Counted from the stretch's first letter, positions 27,601 through 37,533 are shown. The stretch: 64,000 nucleotides of DNA from Pseudonocardia sp. ICBG1293 (GCF_020131355.1 NZ_JAHLEL010000051.1:248001-312000), one strand, 5' to 3'. Program-made: numbers and translations. Notes: generated by a model from the sequence alone, not told the origin.

Positions 27601-28079
27601 ACTTCGACACCCACCGCGAGCAGTACGGCAACACCGCGGTGCTGTCGTCGAAGGACTTCTTCTACGGGCTGGAGGAGGACCTCGAGCACACCGTCGACCT
27701 CGAGCCCGGTGTCACCCTGATCATCGAGCTGGAGGCCGTCTCCGAGCCCGACGAGCGCGGCTACCGCACCCTGCTGACCACCCTGAACGGCCAGCTGCGC
27801 CCGGTGTCGGTGCGCGACGAGTCGGTCGCCACCGAGGTGAAGGCCGCGGAGAAGGCGGACAAGGGCAACGACGCGCACGTCGCCGCCCCGTTCGCCGGTG
27901 TCGTGACGTTGCAGGTCGCCGAGGGCGACACCGTCGACGACGGCCAGACCGTCGCCACCATCGAGGCCATGAAGATGGAGGCGTCGATCACCGCGCACCG
28001 GGCCGGAACCGTCGCGCGGCTCGCGATCGGCACGGTCACCCAGGTCGAGGGCGGGGACCTGCTGGTCGAGCTGGACTGA
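24700..28079 (+). CDS. pyc: Pyruvate carboxylase, apparent 1-bp frameshift
   Basis: Biotin enzyme that makes oxaloacetate from pyruvate. The biotin carboxylase domain opens the protein (FRKVLVANRGEIAIRAFRA; AVAGGGGRGMRRV ATP-grasp loop; MNPRIQVEHTVTE). The carboxyltransferase domain (TDTTFRDAHQSLLATR, LECWGGATYDVALRFL) and the C-terminal biotinyl domain with EAMKMEA follow. The frame breaks near 26887: FDL should continue PVHLHTHDTAGGQL, which needs one C restored in CTGCGGTG. With it the gene encodes 1126 residues, the typical length for actinobacterial Pyc. Without it, biotin attachment is lost and the gene would be dead. ATG 24700 has AGGGAGA upstream. Confidence 0.92.
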
Positions 28080-28100
28080 GCCGCACGGCACGATGGGGCC

Positions 28101-28655
28101 ATGACCAGGCTGATCGCGGGCACGGCGGGCGGACGGCGCCTGGACGTGCCGCCGTCCGGCACCCGTCCGACGTCGGACCGGGTCCGGGAGGCGCTGTTCT
28201 CCGCGCTGGACCACGACCCGGGCCTGCGCGGCGCCGCCGTGCTCGACGTCTGTGCCGGCTCCGGCGCGCTGGGCCTGGAGGCACTGTCCCGCGGCGCCGC
28301 GGAGGCCGTGTTCGTCGAGTCCGACAAGCGCGCGGCCGGGGTGCTGCGCCGCAACCTGGCCGCGGTCGGGCTCGGCGGGTCGGTCGTCGCCGGGCGGGCG
28401 GGCACGGTGCTGGCCGGGCCCGCGCCACGGGCCTTCGACGTCGTGCTGGTCGACCCGCCCTACGCGGTGCCCGACGCCGAGGTCGCCGGCTGGCTGGGCG
28501 CCGCCGCGGCGCACGGATGGCTCGCGCCCGGCGCCGAGGTCGTGGTCGAGCGGGCGAGGTCGTCCGGGGAGTTCGCCTGGCCCGCCGGGTTCACCGCGGG
28601 CCGGTCGCGCCGCTACGGCGACACCGTCCTGCACCACGGCTCGCCCACCGGGTGA
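28101..28655 (+). CDS. rsmD: 16S rRNA (guanine966-N2)-methyltransferase RsmD
   Basis: SAM-dependent rRNA methyltransferase of 184 residues. It starts with the family's TRLIAGTAGGRRLDVP, has the SAM loop LDVCAGSGALGLEALSRGA (about residues 50-68) and the catalytic VDPPY (about 117-121). It lies 21 bp after pyc, the conserved actinobacterial order before coaD, though here the amino-sugar locus separates it from coaD. Confidence 0.93.
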   Translation: MTRLIAGTAGGRRLDVPPSGTRPTSDRVREALFSALDHDPGLRGAAVLDVCAGSGALGLEALSRGAAEAVFVESDKRAAGVLRRNLAAVGLGGSVVAGRAGTVLAGPAPRAFDVVLVDPPYAVPDAEVAGWLGAAAAHGWLAPGAEVVVERARSSGEFAWPAGFTAGRSRRYGDTVLHHGSPTG

Positions 28656-28674
28656 GCCGGGCCGGGCCGCCGGG

Positions 28675-29343
28675 TCAGGCCGCCGGGCCGAGGAGCCGGT
28701 CGGGTGCCAGGTCGGGCACCGTCCGGTGCGCCCCGGCGGCGGTCAGCTCCGCGGGCCGGGCCGTCGTCCCGACCCCGACGATCCCGCCGACCCCGGCCGC
28801 GACCAGCGCGGACACCCCGGCCGGGGAGTCCTCGAACGCGACGCAGGAACCCGGGGCGACCCCGAGGCGGCGGCACGCGGCGAGGTAGCCCTCCGGGTCC
28901 GGCTTGCCGCGCACCACGTCCTCGGCGGTGACGACGAGCTCGATCAGCTCCGCGGCACCGAGCACGTCGCCCAGCACCCGGTGGGCCCAGCCGCGGCGGG
29001 CGCTGGTCACGACGGCGAGCCGGTGCCCGCGCGCGGCCAGCGCGTGCAGCAGCGCGGGTGCGCCGGGGACGACCTCGACCTCGTCGGCGAGGTCCGCGCC
29101 GTGCCCGGCCAGCCGCTCGGCGAGCTCGTCGGGGTCCGCGGCGCGCCACGGCCCGTCGACCTCGCGCAGGGCGTCGGTCGCACGACGGCCCATGAAGCGC
29201 TGCCGGTAGGTCTCGTCGTCGACCTCGGCGCCCCACTCGGCGAAGAACAGGGCCCAGGTCCGGCGGTGCACGTGCTCGCTGCGCACGAGGGTGCCGTCCA
29301 GGTCGAACACGACCGGGGCGCCGTCGGGCACGGTGGGGCTCAC
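28675..29343 (-). CDS. HAD-superfamily hydrolase (phosphatase/phosphoglucomutase type)
   Basis: HAD subfamily IA protein of 222 residues. Motif I VFDLDGTLVRSE (nucleophile Asp), motif II VVTSARRG, a Lys in VVRGKPDPEGYLAA and motif IV VAFEDSPAGVSA are all present, with a helical cap of PGMB type between I and II. GTG 29343 overlaps the stop of the EIIA gene (GTGA), so it is part of the minus-strand PTS operon and probably acts on a sugar phosphate from that pathway. The substrate is inferred, not seen. Confidence 0.85.
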   Translation of the reverse strand: MSPTVPDGAPVVFDLDGTLVRSEHVHRRTWALFFAEWGAEVDDETYRQRFMGRRATDALREVDGPWRAADPDELAERLAGHGADLADEVEVVPGAPALLHALAARGHRLAVVTSARRGWAHRVLGDVLGAAELIELVVTAEDVVRGKPDPEGYLAACRRLGVAPGSCVAFEDSPAGVSALVAAGVGGIVGVGTTARPAELTAAGAHRTVPDLAPDRLLGPAA

Positions 29344-29801
29344 AGGCGGAACAGCTCGTCGCCGGCGCGGACGGTGTGCCCGGTGCCGGCGTCCACCGAT
29401 CCTGCGGGGGAGTCCAGCACGACGACCGGGCAGGTCGCGGCCAGCCCGGCCGTACGCACGGCGGTGAGGTCGACGGTCAGTACGGGGGTGCCCGGCTCGA
29501 CCGTGTCGCCCTTCGCGACGTGCACGGTGAACCCGGCCCCGCCGAGCGAGACCGTGTCGATCCCGACGTGCACCAGGACGCCGGGTCCGCCCTCGGGGGC
29601 GACGACGAACGCGTGCGGGTGCAGCGCCGCGACGGTCCCGCCGACCGGGGCCAGCACCGTCGCCTCGGTGGCGTCCGCGGGCGGCTCGACGGCGGTCCCC
29701 CCGCCGAGCAGCTCGTCGCGGAAGACCTGGTCGGGTACCCCCGCCGGTCCGACCACGGTGCCGTCGACGGGTGCGAGCACGGGTGTCGGCTCCGATGTCA
29801 C
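29340..29801 (-). CDS. crr: PTS glucose-type EIIA component
   Basis: EIIA domain of 153 residues that passes phosphate from HPr to EIIB. It opens with PVLAPVDGTVV and carries the active-site His in VLVHVGIDTVSLGGAGF (about residue 80). GTG 29801 overlaps the EIIB stop. As in Streptomyces, EIIA, EIIB and EIIC for N-acetylglucosamine are separate proteins. Confidence 0.9.
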   Translation of the reverse strand: MTSEPTPVLAPVDGTVVGPAGVPDQVFRDELLGGGTAVEPPADATEATVLAPVGGTVAALHPHAFVVAPEGGPGVLVHVGIDTVSLGGAGFTVHVAKGDTVEPGTPVLTVDLTAVRTAGLAATCPVVVLDSPAGSVDAGTGHTVRAGDELFRL

Positions 29802-30028
29802 AGCAGGTCCCGGACGTCGTCGCAGAGGTTCTCCGCCTCCGGGCCGATCACCACCTGCACGACGGTCCCGGACCGGACCACCCCGTGCGCGCCGGCGGCC
29901 TTCAGCGCCGCGTCGTCGACCAGGCCGGGGTCGCCGACCTCGGTCCGCAGCCGGGTGATGCACGCCTCGATGTCGGTGATGTTCGCGGGCCCGCCCAGCC
30001 CCGCCACGATGTCGTCGGCCCTGCTCAT
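29798..30028 (-). CDS. PTS N-acetylglucosamine/glucose-type EIIB component
   Basis: A 76-residue EIIB domain, with the phosphorylated Cys in ITDIEACITRLRTEV (about residue 23). ATG 30028 is preceded by GGAGA on the minus strand. It corresponds to NagF of Streptomyces. First gene of the minus arm; the DasR-type boxes lie 23-90 bp upstream. Confidence 0.88.
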   Translation of the reverse strand: MSRADDIVAGLGGPANITDIEACITRLRTEVGDPGLVDDAALKAAGAHGVVRSGTVVQVVIGPEAENLCDDVRDLL

Positions 30029-30050
30029 AGGAGGTCTCCATCTGGTCGCT

Positions 30051-30066
30051 ACTGGTCATGACCAGT
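30051..30066. promoter_or_regulatory. DasR-type operator (dre site) 1
   Basis: Perfect palindrome ACTGGTCATGACCAGT, very close to the DasR-responsive element consensus ACTGGTCTAGACCACT of Streptomyces. It lies between the divergent EIIB and EIIC genes of a GlcNAc PTS locus that ends with a GntR/UTRA regulator. Confidence 0.8.
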
Positions 30067-30099
30067 GTCTTGACAGGGCGCCGTCCGGCCCGCACCCTC

Positions 30100-30115
30100 A
30101 CTGGTTATAACCAGA
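30100..30115. promoter_or_regulatory. DasR-type operator (dre site) 2
   Basis: ACTGGTTATAACCAGA, with a 14-bp perfect palindrome core (CTGGTTATAACCAG). Its centre is 49 bp from that of site 1. Together the two sites could control both divergent arms. Confidence 0.75.
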
Positions 30116-30195
30116 CCGTACCGGCTGACGCGAGGGCTCCACAACGCCCGCCGTACCGGCCCCGGTCGCCGATACGAGACGAGGAGTGCACGCCC

Positions 30196-31482
<1,287 letters not shown>

Positions 31483-31508
31483 CCGTCCCCGAGGAGTAGG
31501 AGAGCACC

Positions 31509-31775
31509 GTGCACACCCGCACCGCCGTCGTCGCCTCCCGGGTGGGGCTGCACGCCCGCCCGGCCGCGCTGTTCGCCCGCGCCGCGGGCGCCACCGGGCT
31601 GCCCGTCACCGTCGCGACCGCCGAGAAGGGCCCGGTCGACGCGCGCAGCGTCCTGGCGCTCATGACCCTCGGCGTCGTCTTCGGCGACGAGGTCGTCCTG
31701 CGGGCGGGCGGGGACGACGCCCCGGCCGCGCTGGACGGTCTCGTGGCCCTGCTCGAGACGGACCACGACGCGTGA
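31509..31775 (+). CDS. ptsH: Phosphocarrier protein HPr
   Basis: An 88-residue HPr with the phosphorylated His in VGLHARPAALFARAA (residue 15 region) and a Ser at the Ser46-like position (ARSVLALMTLGV). GTG 31509, SD AGGAG just upstream. Enzyme I is not in the window. Being inside the GlcNAc operon, it may be dedicated to this system. Confidence 0.93.
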   Translation: MHTRTAVVASRVGLHARPAALFARAAGATGLPVTVATAEKGPVDARSVLALMTLGVVFGDEVVLRAGGDDAPAALDGLVALLETDHDA

Positions 31776-31805
31776 GGGTCCCCGACCCGGCCCGGGAGGT
31801 GCCCG

Positions 31806-32984
31806 GTGCGTGACCGTGTGCTGCGCGGCACCGTCGTCACCGACGGCAGGCTGCTCCCGGACTCGGTGGTCACGGTCGCGGGGGACCGGATCGTCGCGGT
31901 CGTCCCGGCCGCGGCCCACGACGGGCCGCTCCCGCCGGCGTCGTCGTCGTTGCTGCTGCCCGGGCTGGTGGACGTGCACGACCACGGCGGCGCCGGGCAC
32001 GGGTTCCCGGACGCGACGGCGGCCGGGGCCGCGGCCGCCGTCGCCCACCACCGGGCCCACGGCACGACGACGACGGTCGCCTCGCTGGTCTCCGCCCCGC
32101 CCGCGGTGCTGGCGGAGCGGATCGCGACGCTGCGCCCGCTCGTCGTCGCCGGGGACCTGGCCGGGATCCACCTGGAGGGCCCGTTCCTGGCGGCCGCGCG
32201 GTGCGGTGCGCACGACCCGGACGCGATCGTCCCGGGGGACCCCGCGCTGCTCGACGAGCTGCTGACCAAGGCCGACGGCGCCGTCGCGTCGGTGACCTAC
32301 GCGCCGGAGACCGCGCACGCCGCGGACCTGCTCGCGGTGCTCGCGACCCACGGGGTGCTGCCGAGCATCGGCCACACCGACGCCGACGCCCGCACCACCA
32401 CGACCGGGATCGCACGGGCGGGGGGCGTGCCGATGAGCGCGACCCACCTGTTCAACGCGATGCCGCCGGTGCACCACCGCGCGCCCGGACCGGCCGCGGC
32501 GTGCCTGGCCGCGGCCGCCCGCGGCGAGCTCGTCGTGGAGCTCGTCGCCGACGGCGTGCACCTGGCACCGGACACCGTCGCCGCGGTGTTCGACCTCGTC
32601 GGACCGGACCGGGTCGCGCTGGTCACCGACGCGATGGCCGCGGCGGGGATGCCCGACGGCCGCTACCACCTGGGCACGATGCAGGTCCGGGTCGACGACG
32701 GCGTGGCCCGGCTCGCGGCCGGGACCGGCGGACCGCCCGGTGCCATCGCGGGCGGCACGGCCTGCCTGGTCGACGTCGTGCGGGAGACGGTGCGCGACGC
32801 GGGGGTGCGGCTGCAGGACGCGGTCCTCGCCGCGACCCGCACCCCGGCCCGGCTCCTGGGGCTCGACGGTGAGGTCGGGTCGCTGACCCCGGGGCACCGC
32901 GCGGACGTGCTCGTCACCGACGCGGACCTGCGGCCGCAGCAGGTGCTGCGCGCCGGCCTGCCCGTCACCGGTGGGGGTGCCTGA
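31806..32984 (+). CDS. nagA: N-acetylglucosamine-6-phosphate deacetylase
   Basis: Amidohydrolase-fold enzyme of 392 residues that converts GlcNAc-6-P to GlcN-6-P. Metal-site HxH in LVDVHDHGGAGHGFPD, Glu in IHLEGPFL, His in SIGHTDADA, THLFNAM and the catalytic Asp in ALVTDAM are all visible. GTG 31806 with GGGAGGT (31794-31800) upstream. Its stop overlaps nagB (TGATGG). Confidence 0.93.
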   Translation: MRDRVLRGTVVTDGRLLPDSVVTVAGDRIVAVVPAAAHDGPLPPASSSLLLPGLVDVHDHGGAGHGFPDATAAGAAAAVAHHRAHGTTTTVASLVSAPPAVLAERIATLRPLVVAGDLAGIHLEGPFLAAARCGAHDPDAIVPGDPALLDELLTKADGAVASVTYAPETAHAADLLAVLATHGVLPSIGHTDADARTTTTGIARAGGVPMSATHLFNAMPPVHHRAPGPAAACLAAAARGELVVELVADGVHLAPDTVAAVFDLVGPDRVALVTDAMAAAGMPDGRYHLGTMQVRVDDGVARLAAGTGGPPGAIAGGTACLVDVVRETVRDAGVRLQDAVLAATRTPARLLGLDGEVGSLTPGHRADVLVTDADLRPQQVLRAGLPVTGGGA

Positions 32985-33766
32985 TGGAGATCGTGGTCCT
33001 CGACGACCCGCGGGCCTGCGGGCGGGCGGTGGCCGACGCCGTCGCCGAGGCACTGGCCCGGGACACCGGCCCCCCGGTGACCCTCGGGCTCGCCACCGGC
33101 AGCTCCCCGCTGCCCGCCTACACCGAGCTGGTCCGCCGTCACCGCGACGAGGGGCTGTCCTTCGCCGGGGCACGCGCCTTCCTGCTCGACGAGTACCTGG
33201 GCCTGCCCGCGGGGCACCCGCAGTCCTACCGCGAGGTCATCCGCCGCGAGCTCACCGACCATCTCGACATCGACCCGGCGGCCGTGCACGCCCCGGACGG
33301 CACCCGCGCCGACCCGGAGGCGGCCGCCGCCGACTACGAACGGCTGCTCGCCGCATCCGGCCCGGTGGACCTGCAGATCCTCGGCATCGGCGGCAACGGG
33401 CACATCGGGTTCAACGAGCCCGGCTCGCCGTTCGGCTCGCGCACCCGGGTCACCACCCTGACCGCGCGGACCCGTGCCGACAACGCCCGCTTCTTCACCC
33501 GTCCCGCGGACGTGCCGCACCGCGTCCTCACCCAGGGGCTGGCCACGATCACCGGCGCCCGGCGGATCGTGCTGGTGGCGACGGGGGAGAGCAAGCGCGC
33601 GGCCGTCGCGGCGACGGTGGCCGGGCCGGTCACCACGGCGGTGCCCGCGACCGTGCTGCGCGACCACCCGCACTGCACGCTGGTGCTCGACCGGGCGGCC
33701 GCCGGACCGGACCGGGCCGGGCTCGTCGCGGCCGGGCAGGTCGGCACACCGGGACGGGGGCGGTAG
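32984..33766 (+). CDS. nagB: Glucosamine-6-phosphate deaminase
   Basis: Turns GlcN-6-P into fructose-6-P and ammonia; 260 residues. Conserved blocks: GLATGSSPLPAY, FLLDEYLGLPAGHPQSY and LQILGIGGNGHIGFNEPGSP. Completes the pathway with nagA. ATG 32984 overlaps the nagA stop; its own TAG overlaps the regulator's GTG. Confidence 0.94.
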   Translation: MEIVVLDDPRACGRAVADAVAEALARDTGPPVTLGLATGSSPLPAYTELVRRHRDEGLSFAGARAFLLDEYLGLPAGHPQSYREVIRRELTDHLDIDPAAVHAPDGTRADPEAAAADYERLLAASGPVDLQILGIGGNGHIGFNEPGSPFGSRTRVTTLTARTRADNARFFTRPADVPHRVLTQGLATITGARRIVLVATGESKRAAVAATVAGPVTTAVPATVLRDHPHCTLVLDRAAAGPDRAGLVAAGQVGTPGRGR

Positions 33767-34521
33767 TGGCTACGGTGGACAGCACCATGAACGGCGAGGT
33801 CCGGATCGGCGACGGGGTCGTCCCCAAGCACGAGCAGCTCCGCACCCTGCTCGCGGAGACGATCGCTCGGGACTTCGCGCCGGGCGACCCCTTCCCCAGC
33901 GAGCGCAGGCTCTGCTCCGACCACGGGGTCAGCCGGGTGACGGTGCGGGCCGCCGTCGGCGAGCTGGAGCGTGACGGGCTGCTGACCCGGGTCCGTGGCA
34001 AGGGCACCTACGTCGCCGCCCGCACCGCGCGCTCCCGGCTGCACCTCGCGTCCTTCCACGACGACATGCGCCGGCTCGGGCTGACCCCGACCACCGTCGT
34101 CCTGGAGGTCGCCCGCACCACCGGACCGCCGGAGGCCGTGCGCGCGCTCGGCCAGGGGCCCGACGGCCGGTGCTGGCACCTGCGGCGGCTGCGCGTCGCC
34201 GACGGGGTGCCGATGTCGATCGACGACGCCTGGTACGACGCCGAGCGGGTCCCCGACCTCGACGCCCACGACCTCAGCGGGTCGGTCTACGGGATCCTGC
34301 AGGAGCACTACCGGCTCCCGATCGACCGCGCCGAGCAGACCGTCGCCGCCCGCCAGGCCGACGAGGCGTCGGCGGTCCTGCTCGGGATCCCCGCCGGGCA
34401 CCCGATCCTGGTGTTCGACCGGACCGCCAGCTCCGGCGACCGGCCGGTCGAGTACACCGTCTCCCGCTACCGCGGCGACCGCTACGAGCTGCACATGTCG
34501 CTCGACCGGAGCTGGGCCTGA
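33766..34521 (+). CDS. GntR-family (HutC/UTRA) regulator, DasR-like
   Basis: 251 residues with an N-terminal winged helix (SRVTVRAAVGELERDGLLTRVRGKGTYVA, about residues 50-80) and a C-terminal UTRA ligand domain (ADGVPMSIDDAWY to VEYTVSRYRGDRYELHMSL). This layout and the adjacent dre-type boxes make a DasR/NagR role likely: repressing nag/PTS genes until GlcN-6-P or a related ligand binds. GTG 33766 overlaps the nagB stop by one base; ATG 33787 is the alternative start. Confidence 0.88.
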   Translation: MATVDSTMNGEVRIGDGVVPKHEQLRTLLAETIARDFAPGDPFPSERRLCSDHGVSRVTVRAAVGELERDGLLTRVRGKGTYVAARTARSRLHLASFHDDMRRLGLTPTTVVLEVARTTGPPEAVRALGQGPDGRCWHLRRLRVADGVPMSIDDAWYDAERVPDLDAHDLSGSVYGILQEHYRLPIDRAEQTVAARQADEASAVLLGIPAGHPILVFDRTASSGDRPVEYTVSRYRGDRYELHMSLDRSWA

Positions 34522-34551
34522 CCGGTGATCACCGGCTGATAGGTTCCGGCC

Positions 34552-35034
34552 ATGCCCGAGGTCCGTCGCGCCGTCTGTCCCGGTTCCTACGACCCGCCGA
34601 CGGTCGGGCACCTCGACGTCATCACCCGCGCCGCGGCGCTGTTCGCCGAGGTGTACGTCGCCATCCTGGTGAACCCCCGCAAGGAGGGGCTGTTCGCGGT
34701 CGAGGAGCGCGTCGAGATGCTCACCGGGATCACCGCGGACCTGCCCGGCGTGCGGGTGGAGTCGTTCCGGGGACTGGTCGTCGACTACTGCCGCGAGCGT
34801 GGCGCGCAGGCGATGGTCAAGGGCCTGCGCGGGGCGACGGACTACGACTACGAGCTCCCGATGGCGCACATGAACCGCCACCTGTCCGGTGTGGAGACGC
34901 TGTTCCTGCCCGGTGCGCCGGACCAGGTCTACGTGTCCAGCTCGCTGGTCAAGGAGGTCGCCCGCGGCGGAGGGGACGTCACCGCGTTCCTCCCGCCAAG
35001 CGTGCACGCCCGGCTGCGGGAGCGGCTCGCCTGA
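34552..35034 (+). CDS. coaD: Phosphopantetheine adenylyltransferase
   Basis: Fourth step of coenzyme A synthesis; 160 residues. Nucleotidyltransferase motif GSYDPPTVGHLDVI (T/HxGH) near the N-terminus and VSSSLVKEVA near residue 130. Own start ATG 34552, 30 bp after the regulator; normally neighbours rsmD in actinomycetes. Confidence 0.95.
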   Translation: MPEVRRAVCPGSYDPPTVGHLDVITRAAALFAEVYVAILVNPRKEGLFAVEERVEMLTGITADLPGVRVESFRGLVVDYCRERGAQAMVKGLRGATDYDYELPMAHMNRHLSGVETLFLPGAPDQVYVSSSLVKEVARGGGDVTAFLPPSVHARLRERLA

Positions 35035-35093
35035 CACGCGGGAGCGGCGCCGAATAACGGGTCCGGGCCCGCGACGGTGAGAGGATCCGTCGC

Positions 35094-35846
35094 GTGTACC
35101 GGGTCTTCGAGTCGCTGGACGCGCTGGTGACGATCGTCGAGGAGGCGCGCAGCGTCCCGATGACGTCGAACTGCGTCGTCCCGCGCGGTGACGTGCTGGA
35201 GCTCCTCGACGACGTCCGCGAGGCGATCCCGGGCGAGATGGACGACGCCCAGGACGTGCTCGACCGGCGCGACGCGGTCGTCTCGGAGGCCGAGCGCGAG
35301 GCGGAGGAGACCCGGAGCGCGGCGAACTCCGAGGCCGAGGAGACGCTGCAGAACGCGCGGACCGAGGCCGAGCGGCTCGTCGCCGAGGCGCAGGAGGAGG
35401 CCGGACGCACCCTGGCCGAGGCTCGCCACGAGGCGGAGCGTGCGGTGGCCGAGGGACGTCGTCAGTACGCCGAGGTCACCGACCGGGCCCGGGACGAGGC
35501 CGAGCGGATGAGCCACGCCGGCCGGGCCGCGCACGACCGGCTCATCGCCGACGGTCAGAACGAGCAGACCCGGCTGGTGTCCCAGACCGAGGTCGTCCGC
35601 TCCGCCCACGCCGAGGCCGGCCGGATCGTCGACGGCGCGCACGCCGAGGCCGATCGGCTGCGCCGGGAGTGCGACGACTACGTCGACACCACGCTGGGCG
35701 AGCTGGAGACCACCCTGAACAACGCGCTCGGCGTCGTCGGGCGCGGTCGGAGCCAGATCTGGCGCGGCCAGTACGGCCCGAACTACGGCGGCGGGCGGCC
35801 GCCGGAGCCGGGCCGGACCGGTACCGGGATGGACCTGATCGACTGA
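35094..35846 (+). CDS. sepIVA: SepIVA-like DivIVA-domain cell-division protein
   Basis: 250 residues. After an N-terminal VYRVFESLDALVTIVEEA segment and DVLELLDDVREAIPGEM, a long Glu/Ala/Arg-rich coiled coil covers about residues 55-190. A Gly/Pro-rich tail ends the protein. This matches the Rv2927c/SepIVA family, which in mycobacteria lies in the same neighbourhood and is needed for division. GTG 35094 fits the family N-terminus. Confidence 0.85.
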   Translation: MYRVFESLDALVTIVEEARSVPMTSNCVVPRGDVLELLDDVREAIPGEMDDAQDVLDRRDAVVSEAEREAEETRSAANSEAEETLQNARTEAERLVAEAQEEAGRTLAEARHEAERAVAEGRRQYAEVTDRARDEAERMSHAGRAAHDRLIADGQNEQTRLVSQTEVVRSAHAEAGRIVDGAHAEADRLRRECDDYVDTTLGELETTLNNALGVVGRGRSQIWRGQYGPNYGGGRPPEPGRTGTGMDLID

Positions 35847-36100
35847 CGGTCGCGCGGCCCGGGGGCCCGGCGGGGCGTGGCTCGGCCGAGGTGCACCCGG
35901 CTGCGGAGCCGCAGTACCGGACCCGACAGCGCCACGATCGACATCCTCACGACCCACCCTGCCGCAGCACAGCAGGGTGTCCAGCAGCGGTACGACGTGG
36001 ACGGCGACCGCGCCCCGTGGACCGTCGGGACCGGAGCGCCGCGGTCCCGGGTCGCCGGGAGATACAGGAGCGGAGCCCTCGGTCCCCGTCCGATGATCGG

Positions 36101-37369
36101 TCAGTCCGGTCCACGGTAGGTGTGTCCGGTCGGTGTCCTGGTGACCACGGTGCCGTCGGGTGCGCGGAAGACGCGCCAGCCGGGGTGTTCGCGGACGTGG
36201 TTGTGGAACTCGCACACGGCGCGGCCGTTGTCGAGTTCGGTGCGTCCGCCGTCGGCGTGGCGGTGGATGTGGTCGAGGTGGCGGGCGGGTGCGTCGCAGT
36301 AGGGCTCGGTGCACCGGTTCTCCGCACGGGCTCTGACGAGTGTGGCGAGCAGTCCGGTGAAGGCGCGTCGTCGGGAGTCGCCGCCGATGACCAGGCCCTG
36401 GTCGGTGAGCAGTCTGCGCAGGGACTTCGTCCCCTCTGGGGTGGCGAGCAGGTCGGCGGGCACGGGTCCGAGGCCGGGGATCTCGGCGGGCAGCGGGGAG
36501 GTCGGGTCGAGTAGGGCCTGGGTCGGGACGGTGACCTGGACCTCCAGGTTCACTGCGGTCGCGGTGGCCTGGCCGGTGGCGCGTTCGACGAGGGTGTCGG
36601 CGAGGACCTGGCCGCGGGTGCGGGTCAGTGGCTGTGGGTCGACCTGGATCTCGACGAAGGCCTTCTGCAGTGCGGCCAGGCAGGCGGCGCCCTGTTCGAC
36701 CGGGACGTAGGCGGTCAGATAGCTCATCGCGTCCGGCGCCGGGCGCAGTGTCACTCGGCGTGCGGCTCTGGCGGTGTGGACGCGGGCGCGGAAGCGCTCC
36801 GGGGCGATCTCGGCGACCAGGCGCCGGGTCGTCGCGCGTAGCCGGCCGATGCCGTACCGGGTGAGGTCACCGGCGGCGGCGAGCCGGGCGTCGACCTGCG
36901 CCCGCTGGGCTGTGTCGAGATCGCGGCACTCGACGGCGATCGCTGTGATCTTGGCGGCGCTGAGCTGCCCGGCTTCATGGAGGCGCCGGACGTCGTCGAG
37001 TCCGGCGTGCAGGTCGCGGGCGTCGGCCACCCGGGTGCGGGCTTCGGTGGTGGAGATCCGGCAGGCCAGTTGGATCTGGGCGACGACGCTGCGGTGGATC
37101 TCGTCGACATCGGTCCGGTCGTCGAGGCGCCGGTTCTCGACGTGGGCCCGGGTGAAGGCCCGGATCCGGTCCGCCTGAAGGGCGGCCAGGGAGGCCTGGA
37201 GGGTCTCGATCTCCTGGATCTGGTCGACCAGCTCGGCTTCGGACGACGTGGAGGTGTCGGCGGCGAGGGCGTGGTCGAGGTGGAACCGGATCAGGGTGAG
37301 GTCACCGGAGGGGAACCCGTCGCCGGGCACGCCGGTGGCGTGGGCGGGTGGTTCCTGGGTGGCGGTCAC
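36101..37369 (-). CDS. DUF222/HNH endonuclease protein (13E12 repeat family)
   Basis: 422 residues. An N-terminal DUF222 domain (TDVDEIHRSVVAQIQLACRI, DARDLHAGLDDVRRLHEAGQ) is followed by a C-terminal HNH nuclease domain (RHLDHIHRHADGGRTELDNG then AVCEFHNHVREH). This is the actinobacterial 13E12/REP family, often multicopy and mobile-looking, with no settled function. GTG 37369 is chosen as start. A near-perfect LexA box ends 15 bp upstream, and the promoter region is markedly A+T-rich, so the gene is probably damage-inducible. Confidence 0.88.
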   Translation of the reverse strand: MTATQEPPAHATGVPGDGFPSGDLTLIRFHLDHALAADTSTSSEAELVDQIQEIETLQASLAALQADRIRAFTRAHVENRRLDDRTDVDEIHRSVVAQIQLACRISTTEARTRVADARDLHAGLDDVRRLHEAGQLSAAKITAIAVECRDLDTAQRAQVDARLAAAGDLTRYGIGRLRATTRRLVAEIAPERFRARVHTARAARRVTLRPAPDAMSYLTAYVPVEQGAACLAALQKAFVEIQVDPQPLTRTRGQVLADTLVERATGQATATAVNLEVQVTVPTQALLDPTSPLPAEIPGLGPVPADLLATPEGTKSLRRLLTDQGLVIGGDSRRRAFTGLLATLVRARAENRCTEPYCDAPARHLDHIHRHADGGRTELDNGRAVCEFHNHVREHPGWRVFRAPDGTVVTRTPTGHTYRGPD

Positions 37370-37383
37370 ACCGTCGAGAATAG

Positions 37384-37399
37384 TCGAATAAATGTTCGA
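37384..37399. promoter_or_regulatory. LexA/SOS box upstream of the DUF222-HNH gene
   Basis: TCGAATAAATGTTCGA matches the actinobacterial SOS box TCGAAC-N4-GTTCGA with one mismatch (T for C at position 6). It is 15 bp before the start of the HNH gene. Confidence 0.7.
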
Positions 37400-37533
37400 G
37401 TACCAGTTTCCGTTTGCTATTGCGAATTCGTGAGCTGGGAGAACGTCGTTGCGAGGGAGGAGCCGCGGTGCGCTGCTCCGGCCCCGCGCGCACGGTGGCC
37501 CAATGACCGTGAGCCGGTGCAGCCGCCGTCCCG

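Noticed and set aside
30070..30075. TTGACA between the two DasR-type boxes as a -35 element
   Set aside because: No acceptable -10 lies 16-19 bp downstream; kept only as a possibility.
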